DNA from: Desulfobacteraceae bacterium
GTDB taxonomy: Bacteria; Desulfobacterota; Desulfobacteria; Desulfobacterales; Desulfolunaceae
Direction of reading: 5' to 3'
Length of the DNA: 35,597 bases
Assembly: GCA_013619155.1 (NCBI GenBank)
Contig: JABXKT010000013.1
Coordinates: 1-35,597 of the forward strand
In this document: positions 17,750 to 22,832 of the stretch, piece after piece
Layout of the letters: each line of letters starts with the position of its first letter
Numbering within the stretch: the first letter of the stretch is position 1
Translations under genes and position numbers: made by a program
Notes under the pieces: generated by a model
What the model was told of the DNA's origin: nothing
The model's database searches: none
The model's input: only the letters and a program-made list of their open reading frames with translations

Positions 17750-17893
17750 GCAAGCTGAATAGTTATAGTGTTACCCTAATTTTAGGCTATTTTGAACCCG
17801 GCCCGATTTTTCTTGATATTACCGGCAAGGGGCAATGCCCCTACCTACCGATTCCCTCTTTAGAGCGGACCCCTTAAATATGGACCCCTTCTC

Positions 17894-18466
17894 ATGATGA
17901 TCTCACCCGAAAAATATCCGATTCGAATGGCGGCGGCGCTGCTGCTTATTCTCCTCTCGCTTGTCGGGCACATAGATGCCGGAGCGGCGAATAGAGATGC
18001 CACCGAGGGGGTCGGGGGAACCATTCCCATTATACAGCGGGTCTCTGTTTCGGGAGAAGGGTACCCCGATCTCTTCTCCTCCATCGATATCGAAGATTTT
18101 TCGCGAGGGTTCAAGGAGACCAAGGATGGGAGGGTCCTCCTCGCCGTCCTCTCCAATGCGCCCTGGAGAGTCTCTGTCAGGGCGCATTTTAAACCGGTGG
18201 GGAGTTATCTCAAGCCGGCGAGTGATCTTCTTGTCAAGATCAGAGAGATGGCTCTTCTGGACGATGGGGCGGGCTCTGGCGGTCGCTTTGCCGGCCGCTT
18301 CGTGGATTTCGGAGCCTTGAGCGATAAAGACCAATTGCTTTGGGCAGGCGACACGGGTGGGGATCATTATCGGGCCCGGATCGATTACAGGCTGCTGCTT
18401 AGCCCGGTGAGGGATATTGCCGGTGACTATCTGGTGACGGTTACCTATACCATCGGCGCACGATAA
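17894..18466 (+). CDS. Secreted short subunit-like protein 1
   Basis: This 190-residue protein has an N-terminal signal peptide (hydrophobic AAALLLILLSLVGHIDAGA). The mature part starts with VGGTIPIIQRVSV and continues with SNAPWRVSVRA and a C-terminal strand GDYLVTVTYTIGAR. The same pattern occurs in the proteins at 18485 and 21422, so they form a small paralogous family. No catalytic motif is seen; all-beta secreted proteins of this size next to chaperone-type genes are likely minor fibre subunits or adaptors. The start is uncertain: ATG at 17894, 17897 or 17927, none with a strong ribosome site. The next gene follows after 18 bp. Confidence 0.65.
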   Translation: MMISPEKYPIRMAAALLLILLSLVGHIDAGAANRDATEGVGGTIPIIQRVSVSGEGYPDLFSSIDIEDFSRGFKETKDGRVLLAVLSNAPWRVSVRAHFKPVGSYLKPASDLLVKIREMALLDDGAGSGGRFAGRFVDFGALSDKDQLLWAGDTGGDHYRARIDYRLLLSPVRDIAGDYLVTVTYTIGAR

Positions 18467-18484
18467 GCGTCGAGAAGGGGGGGT

Positions 18485-19042
18485 ATGAAGAAGGCGATTG
18501 GCAAGATGGTGGGGGTGTTGGTGATCCTGTTTCCCCATTTCTGTCTGGCAGGTGAAACCCATATCGATGCCCTCCAGTACGTGGGGGGGACGATTCCCAT
18601 CATCCGGAAGGTCGAGGTTTCGGGGCCCGGGTATGCAGATCTCTTCGCCGGAATCACGGCCGCCGATTATGCGGCGGGGTTCAAGGCCTCTGACGAGGGG
18701 GCCACAACCCTTGGTGTCACGGCCAACACCCCATGGAAAGTGTCGGTCAAGGCCACGCCCTTTACGCCGGTGGAGGGGTATGTGAAGCCTGCGGGTGATT
18801 TGCACCTCAAGATAAGAGAGAGGCGTGTGGTCCATGAGGGGGAGGGCCATGGAGGGATCTTTAACGAAATTTTTATCGATTTTAGACCTTTGAGCGATCA
18901 AGGCCAGGTGCTGTGGAGTAATATCCATGGGGGCGATAATGGCTGTACCGCTAAGATTGATTTTAAAGTCCTTCTCAATGCGGCCAGGGACCTTCCCGGG
19001 ACTTACACCACCACGGTGGTCTACACGATATCCGCACCGTAG
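18485..19042 (+). CDS. Secreted short subunit-like protein 2
   Basis: This 185-residue paralogue of the preceding protein has a signal peptide ending CLA, VGGTIPIIRKVEVSGPGY, LFAGI, AAGFKAS, TANTPWKVSVKA, an LSDQGQVLW segment (LSDKDQLLW in the neighbour) and a C-terminal strand YTTTVVYTISAP. GAAGGGGGGG precedes the ATG, and it is clearly co-transcribed with the gene before it. A fibre-subunit or tip-adaptor role is inferred from position. A 432-residue minus-strand open frame covers both genes but is a mirror of their codon bias. Confidence 0.68.
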   Translation: MKKAIGKMVGVLVILFPHFCLAGETHIDALQYVGGTIPIIRKVEVSGPGYADLFAGITAADYAAGFKASDEGATTLGVTANTPWKVSVKATPFTPVEGYVKPAGDLHLKIRERRVVHEGEGHGGIFNEIFIDFRPLSDQGQVLWSNIHGGDNGCTAKIDFKVLLNAARDLPGTYTTTVVYTISAP

Positions 19043-19277
19043 AAAAAGTGATTCCATGGTCACAGTGAGCATGAAAAGCAGGTTACCTATGCGCTTTGCC
19101 CCGCTCCTCGGGGCAAACCACAGCCGCGTTTTTCTTAAACGGGGACATTTATTTTTTGCCTGAGCCCTTATTGATTTATCGCTATGCCGGTTATTGAACA
19201 CTGCCCTGTTAATTACAATTTATCTTTCGAGAACAGAGGCTTACAAAGGGGCTGGTCCTGAAAACGAGTCTCGCCGG

Positions 19278-19295
19278 TGTCGTATCTTGAACACA
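19278..19295 (+). promoter_or_regulatory. Possible enhancer site, copy 2
   Basis: TGTCGTATCTTGAACACA lies 100 bp upstream of the consensus sigma54 promoter and matches 16 of 18 bases at 17386. The distance is typical of enhancer-binding protein sites. The distances of the two copies from their TGGCAC boxes differ by 31 bp, close to three helical turns. Confidence 0.4.
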
Positions 19296-19377
19296 TGATC
19301 GCCTCCTTCGATGCGGCGACGGGATTGTCTCTTATTAAATACTTGTTAATATTGATAAATTCATCTTGTCTCGTCTA

Positions 19378-19394
19378 TGGCACGTCGCTTGCAT
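19378..19394 (+). promoter_or_regulatory. Consensus sigma54 promoter of the main long-subunit gene
   Basis: TGGCACGtcgcTTGCAT matches the sigma54 consensus (TGGCACG-N4-TTGCA/T) completely, with the correct GG-to-GC spacing. Transcription would start near 19405, about 135 bp before the ATG at 19539. A sigma54 enhancer-binding protein is encoded at the head of the cluster. Confidence 0.88.
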
Positions 19395-19538
19395 TTCAAG
19401 TTGGCAGGATCCAAATGAGAATGCGATGAAAAAGAGGCGTTATCAATAGCGATATTTCAAGGCGAAGGGAGGGCAGAAGTTCAAGTAACGTACCTTAATC
19501 TTTTTTAAGATAATATAAATGTAAGGAGATTAAATAAA

Positions 19539-20159
19539 ATGAGAAAACGATTATCCATAATGATGGCAATCGCAGTGACCGTGGGCATGTTTTTTATGGC
19601 GGGGCCGGTGATGGCGGTGGATGATGTCGACACACACGATGGTGGTACCACCATGAGCGGCACGGTACCGTTTTGCGCGAATTGGGAACTGACGGAACCT
19701 GATGTGACTCCGTTTACGGCGGTTACCCAATCTATCTACGAGGCCAATGAATTCATCGTGACGGATTTGATCCAGATTACGGATTTTGACTGCAACACCA
19801 AGTTTAAGATCACGGCGACCAAGGGGCTATGGACCCTCCCTGCTGATTACCATGCGACCGATGGGGCGAAAAAGGCCGCTGGCAGCGATTCCGATCTCCT
19901 TCTCATGGTGGACAATGTCACGGCTGGTTACACCTCCGACGGTTTGGCGGCCCTGGGCGCTTATGGTGCTTACACAGCCATCGTAACCGGTGCTGGTAGT
20001 GATATCATCGGCGGCGGAGCCGTCGGCGCGGCTGCCGGCCACGGCGTGGAAAATGCGGTTTGCGATGTCAACGCCAAGATCCTCATGGACTGGAGTACCG
20101 ATATCGTGGGGGCTTACTCCATCACCACCACGCTGAGTATTACTGAGGTGACCGAATAG
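19539..20159 (+). CDS. Secreted long subunit-like protein B, probable major fibre subunit
   Basis: This 206-residue protein has a signal peptide (about 26 residues, ending VMA). The mature protein carries TVPFCANWEL, EPDVTPFT, ITDFDCNTKFKITATKG, GSDSDLLLMVDNV, IIGGGAVG, VCDVNAK and a C-terminal beta strand GAYSITTTLSITEVTE. Three cysteines are present, two of them shared with paralogue A. The gene has the best ribosome site of the cluster (TAAGGAG), its own consensus sigma54 promoter and a stable 16-bp hairpin just after the stop, the signature of a highly expressed subunit. A major-subunit role is inferred from these signals; no named family was recognised. A remnant of a third copy follows at 20280. 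Confidence 0.75.
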   Translation: MRKRLSIMMAIAVTVGMFFMAGPVMAVDDVDTHDGGTTMSGTVPFCANWELTEPDVTPFTAVTQSIYEANEFIVTDLIQITDFDCNTKFKITATKGLWTLPADYHATDGAKKAAGSDSDLLLMVDNVTAGYTSDGLAALGAYGAYTAIVTGAGSDIIGGGAVGAAAGHGVENAVCDVNAKILMDWSTDIVGAYSITTTLSITEVTE

Positions 20160-20186
20160 CCGATGAGATCTGAACGATCATTGGAG

Positions 20187-20224
20187 ACAAGAGAGGGCAA
20201 GCCAAGTAGCTTGCCCTCTCTTGT
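20187..20224 (+). terminator. 16-bp hairpin after the major-subunit-like gene (attenuator or mRNA stabiliser)
   Basis: ACAAGAGAGGGCAAGC pairs perfectly with GCTTGCCCTCTCTTGT across six bases, starting 27 bp after the stop. No T-run follows, so it is more likely to limit 3' decay or partly stop transcription than to terminate it fully. It would let the subunit mRNA exceed that of the downstream assembly genes. Confidence 0.65.
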
Positions 20225-20279
20225 GGTGGACGGTCGCTCCAGTCCATCATAAGATCCGGCCGAGTCTGAGGCGAAATAG

Positions 20280-20384
20280 GCGAAAATTGGGCGGATCGCC
20301 CCCGATCTCGTCGGAGTGACTGATTTTGACTGCCATGCCGGGTTCGAGATAACGGCGATAGAGGGCATGATATCGGCGCCGTAG
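20280..20384 (+). pseudogene. Remnant of a third long-subunit paralogue
   Basis: In one frame this reads APDLVGVTDFDCHAGFEI then TAIEG and stops after MISAP. The stretch DLVGVTDFDCHAGFEITAIEG aligns without gaps to DLIQITDFDCNTKFKITATKG of the 19539 product. The frame is closed upstream by a TAG at 20277, and no start or signal peptide is present. The ending ISAP equals the last four residues of the 18485 product, which may be chance or a sign of recombination. Confidence 0.6.
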
Positions 20385-20565
20385 AAAACGCGATGCCTCC
20401 TGTGGCGAAGCCACTGTCTGTGGGAGACAAGGCGAAATTCAATGCATCGGGTGGATTTTATCCCCTAAAAATGGAGCGATGGGCTATCCCTGAATGTATG
20501 AAGAGTTGCGATATAAGGCTTAGTTTACATTGACTTTTTGATTAAATACAGATAGATAAGAGTGT

Positions 20566-21393
20566 ATGAAAGAGACCCTCCATGCGATTAAAATCCCCCT
20601 GATATTGATTTTCACCCTGCTCTTTGCCGGAGAGGCCCTTGCCGGGTATACGATTGTGCCCATGCAGTTTGCCTTTAATGGGAAGCCGGGCGAGACGGTG
20701 ACCTCTACCATGACAGCCGAGAATCTGGGGGAAGAGAGGCTCTCCATTGAGATCTCCACAAAGGATTTTATAAAGGGGCTGTACGGTGAGGAGAGGCAGG
20801 TTGAGCCCGGAGCGGTAAGCCGCGGGTGCGCGAGCTGGATAAGAATCTCTCCGCGAATGGTGGATCTCGATCCCCGTGAGAGCAAAATTATTCAACTCTC
20901 CATGACCATCCCGATGGATGGAGAGGGCACTTATTGGGGGAATATTCTTGTCTCTCAGGTATCCAAACCGACTCTCAGCCGGACGATAAAAAGAGGGAAG
21001 ACCTCTTTCCAAATATTTGCCATGCAGGACATGCTGATCCGCGTCCTGGAAAATGTGCCGGGAACGGAAGAGAAGAGAGGGGTGATTACCGATATCTCTC
21101 TGGAGGAGAGTGGTGACGGTGGGGCCACGATAGGGGTTCGTTTCGAAAATCAGGGACGCAGCCTGCTGAAATGCGGGGGGCAGATACAAGTTCGGGATGA
21201 GAACGGTGATGCGGTGAGAACGATTCCCCTGGATTACGGTCATGCTCCCTTCACCGTCTACCCGGGCGATCGCCGAATTGTCCATGGACGTATCGGGGAA
21301 AAACTTCCCTCCGGTGATTATATACTTCTCACCATTATCGATTACGGTGGAGAAGATTTAGTCGCCGGGGAATTAGAGTGGGTGGTGAAGTGA
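20566..21393 (+). CDS. Periplasmic Ig-like chaperone-type protein 2 of the fibre-like cluster
   Basis: This 275-residue protein has a signal peptide ending ALA, then YTIVPMQFAFNGKPGETV, the PapD-like strand pattern, RGCASWIRISPRMVDLDPRE and a beta-rich second domain with ENVPGTEEKRGVITDISLEE, LKCGGQIQV and GEDLVAGELEWVVK. It is a clear paralogue of the 15926 product, sharing NVPGTEEK, ITDISL and the ending, with the same two cysteines. Two different chaperones suggest that each serves a subset of subunits. Its start has only a weak ribosome site (AAGAG). The short-subunit gene 3 follows after 28 bp. Confidence 0.75.
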   Translation: MKETLHAIKIPLILIFTLLFAGEALAGYTIVPMQFAFNGKPGETVTSTMTAENLGEERLSIEISTKDFIKGLYGEERQVEPGAVSRGCASWIRISPRMVDLDPRESKIIQLSMTIPMDGEGTYWGNILVSQVSKPTLSRTIKRGKTSFQIFAMQDMLIRVLENVPGTEEKRGVITDISLEESGDGGATIGVRFENQGRSLLKCGGQIQVRDENGDAVRTIPLDYGHAPFTVYPGDRRIVHGRIGEKLPSGDYILLTIIDYGGEDLVAGELEWVVK

Positions 21394-21421
21394 TGCCTCG
21401 GCGATACCGGAGAGATGAAAA

Positions 21422-21931
21422 ATGAGGATCAGTATCTGGCGAACAGCCACTATCTTGGCTTTTATGGCAATCTGTCTCTTCCCGTTTCGAGATGGCATGG
21501 CGGATGAGAGATCGAGGCTCTCTGTGGGCGTGACGGTGCCTGTCATTCAGGCAATGGAGTTGCGCCCCCCCTCGTTTATTTTCCCCAGGATCTCGAGTTC
21601 TAACCTGGATAAGGGGTTCGTAGAGTCCAGGGGTGCCGCTATAATTACCGTCTCCAGCAATGTGGCGTGGCAGTTAACCGTTCGCTCCGAAGATCTGGAT
21701 ATGGGCAAGGTGGGGAATAGAATCAAACCTCTATCCGACTTTCTCTGGAAAAAATCAGGGGATGCCCATTACACGGCCATATCCCATGAGGGGCGCCTCG
21801 TCGATTCCAGCGCCCGATATGCCGATCATCGAGAGGTCGAAGTCGACTACAGAATGGTTGTGGGGTGGACGAGGGATAAACCGGGTACCTATGGTTTAAC
21901 CCTGCGGTTCACCATGAGCACCTTGGAGTGA
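21422..21931 (+). CDS. Secreted short subunit-like protein 3
   Basis: This 169-residue protein has a signal peptide ending GMA. It shares with the 17894 and 18485 products the opening VGVTVPVIQAMEL, the ISSSNLDKGF segment, ITVSSNVAWQLTVRS and a C-terminal strand GTYGLTLRFTMSTLE. It is more divergent than those two are from each other. GGAGA precedes the ATG by about nine bases. Its location between chaperone 2 and the barrel gene suggests that it is exported and assembled by the same machinery. The precise role (tip, adaptor or anchor) cannot be read from the sequence. Confidence 0.65.
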   Translation: MRISIWRTATILAFMAICLFPFRDGMADERSRLSVGVTVPVIQAMELRPPSFIFPRISSSNLDKGFVESRGAAIITVSSNVAWQLTVRSEDLDMGKVGNRIKPLSDFLWKKSGDAHYTAISHEGRLVDSSARYADHREVEVDYRMVVGWTRDKPGTYGLTLRFTMSTLE

Positions 21932-22264
21932 AGCCAGGGGAGAGGGCAAGGCAAGATTAGGCGTGCCTATGCGAGGTAAAGAGTCTTCGGCACCCACGCC
22001 ACCGGAGGCCGTTCGGTGAAAGTATAGCCTCCGGCGGCCCTGCCGGGGGCCAACCTTTTACAAAAGGTTGCCAAACAGGTTTTTATCGTGAGCATGACGG
22101 GCCAAAGGCCCGTCATGCTCACATACTTGGGGTCCAGGGGATTTATTCCCTGGCTGCCGGAGGCACATTTACTGAAAAAAAACTTCTTACAGGCAGGTGT
22201 TTCTGTCATCGAAAAGTTTTTTGCGGAGCTTCTTTCAAAAAGTGCTCTGCCGGAGGTCACTCCA
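21932..22264. other. Gene-free stretch with repeat copy D
   Basis: It holds repeat copy D (22027-22164), preceded by a stray ACCGGAGGCC at 22002-22011, and then a T/A-rich flank. That flank resembles, inverted, the sequence near 32263-32299 (GCAAAAACTTTTTCGATTAC against GCAAAAAACTTTTCGATGAC). Confidence 0.4.
22027..22164 (+). repeat. Dispersed structured repeat, copy D (intact)
   Basis: This copy has both termini (GCCTCCGGC, GCCGGAGGC), the hairpin CAACCTTTT/AAAGGTTG, the central perfect 35-bp palindrome at 22088-22122 (arm GTGAGCATGACGGGCC, loop AAA) and the CCAGGG/CCCTGG hairpin. An open frame reads from it into the next gene but is not coding. It is the best reference copy for the family. 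Confidence 0.85.
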
Positions 22265-22795
22265 ATGATGCGATGTTTTGCTTTTAGATGGACTCGCTTA
22301 CCGCGAGGGTGGGCGAAAAAGAGTGGTAGCCGCGTTTTTTTTTGCCTGGTCCTGTTTTTTATCTGGCCTCTCTACGGCGCTTGGGCGAGGGGGCCCAGCC
22401 TCTCCGTGGATACCTTCAGCGTCAATTTTTCTACCCCGACGGAGCGCACCCTCGATGAGGGGCATATGGATAGGGGTAGGGATAGAGGCGTGCAGGCCGT
22501 TAAAGTCAGGGTCAATGGCGGCGATGAGGGCCAGGGCTGGAAACTCTATCTGAGGGCCGATAACCGTCAATTCTCACCGGGTGCCTTCGGCAAGGGTTGC
22601 GGAGATCTCGAGTGGAAGTTTGATCACGAAAACCCCAACTCCTATCGTAAGGTGAGGAGCAATAACCAGTTCGTGGCATCCGGCTCGGGGAGCAGAGACA
22701 TTACAAAGTATATCGATCTGAGAATGGTGTTGGATTGGTCCGACCCTCAGGCCGGTTACAATCTCGGGCTGACGTTTATATTGAAAACGCAGTGA
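22265..22795 (+). CDS. Secreted short subunit-like protein 4
   Basis: The protein has 176 residues from the ATG at 22265, which has GGAGGT seven bases upstream. A longer open frame that starts inside repeat D is rejected. A basic N-terminus and a hydrophobic stretch (VFFCLVLFFIWPLYGAWA) form a long signal peptide. The mature part begins PSLSVDTFSVNF, has few features in common with the other small proteins apart from the C-terminal DWSDPQAGYNLGLTFIL, which matches the DWS/GxY/strand ending of the long subunits. It lies 37 bp ahead of the barrel gene and is probably co-transcribed with it. It may be the subunit closest to the outer-membrane protein; this is inference. Confidence 0.65.
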   Translation: MMRCFAFRWTRLPRGWAKKSGSRVFFCLVLFFIWPLYGAWARGPSLSVDTFSVNFSTPTERTLDEGHMDRGRDRGVQAVKVRVNGGDEGQGWKLYLRADNRQFSPGAFGKGCGDLEWKFDHENPNSYRKVRSNNQFVASGSGSRDITKYIDLRMVLDWSDPQAGYNLGLTFILKTQ

Positions 22796-22832
22796 GGGCT
22801 TTTATCTATGATCTCTGGCGTCGGTAGAAAAT

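Larger units (their letters stand above)
17339..17893. other. Gene-free stretch inside the fibre-like cluster
   Basis: It holds an 18-bp motif at 17386-17403 shared with 19278-19295, the terminator at 17409-17432, a sigma54-like but mis-spaced TGGCAC/TTTGC at 17517-17532, and repeat copy C (17581-17749). A small AGGGGC/GCCCCT hairpin lies at 17828-17842. Confidence 0.5.
19043..19538. other. Gene-free regulatory region before the main long-subunit gene
   Basis: It holds a perfect 9-bp hairpin (TTTGCCCCG/CGGGGCAAA, 19095-19117), the shared 18-bp motif (19278-19295), an A+T-rich section (about 19335-19375) that could bend, and a consensus sigma54 promoter (19378-19394). The mRNA leader would be about 135 bases. 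Confidence 0.5.
20160..20565. other. Gene-free stretch with hairpin and pseudogene remnant
   Basis: It holds the 16-bp hairpin (20187-20224), the long-subunit remnant (20280-20384), a small GTGGC/GCCAC hairpin near 20401-20413 and a sigma70-like TTGACT-N17-TAGATA at 20530-20558, which would start transcription at the chaperone 2 ATG. Confidence 0.45.

Noticed and set aside
17903..19201. 432-residue open frame on the minus strand over the two short-subunit genes
   Set aside because: It mirrors the codon bias of the plus-strand genes, lacks a ribosome site and signal peptide, and its composition (many Arg, His, Pro) is not protein-like. The plus-strand proteins are paralogues, which confirms their frame.
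20340..20350. GGTTCGAGAT resembling a tRNA T-loop
   Set aside because: No acceptor stem, anticodon arm or D-arm fits around it, and it lies in the long-subunit remnant.
20530..20558. Sigma70-like TTGACT-N17-TAGATA before chaperone 2
   Set aside because: It would start transcription at the ATG itself, leaving no leader. I keep it only as a note.
20542..21285. 247-residue minus-strand open frame opposite chaperone 2
   Set aside because: The plus-strand protein is a clear paralogue of chaperone 1; the reverse frame is a shadow.
22088..22264. N-terminal extension of short-subunit protein 4 through repeat D
   Set aside because: It translates the palindromic repeat, and the ATG at 22265 has a GGAGGT site and a proper signal peptide.
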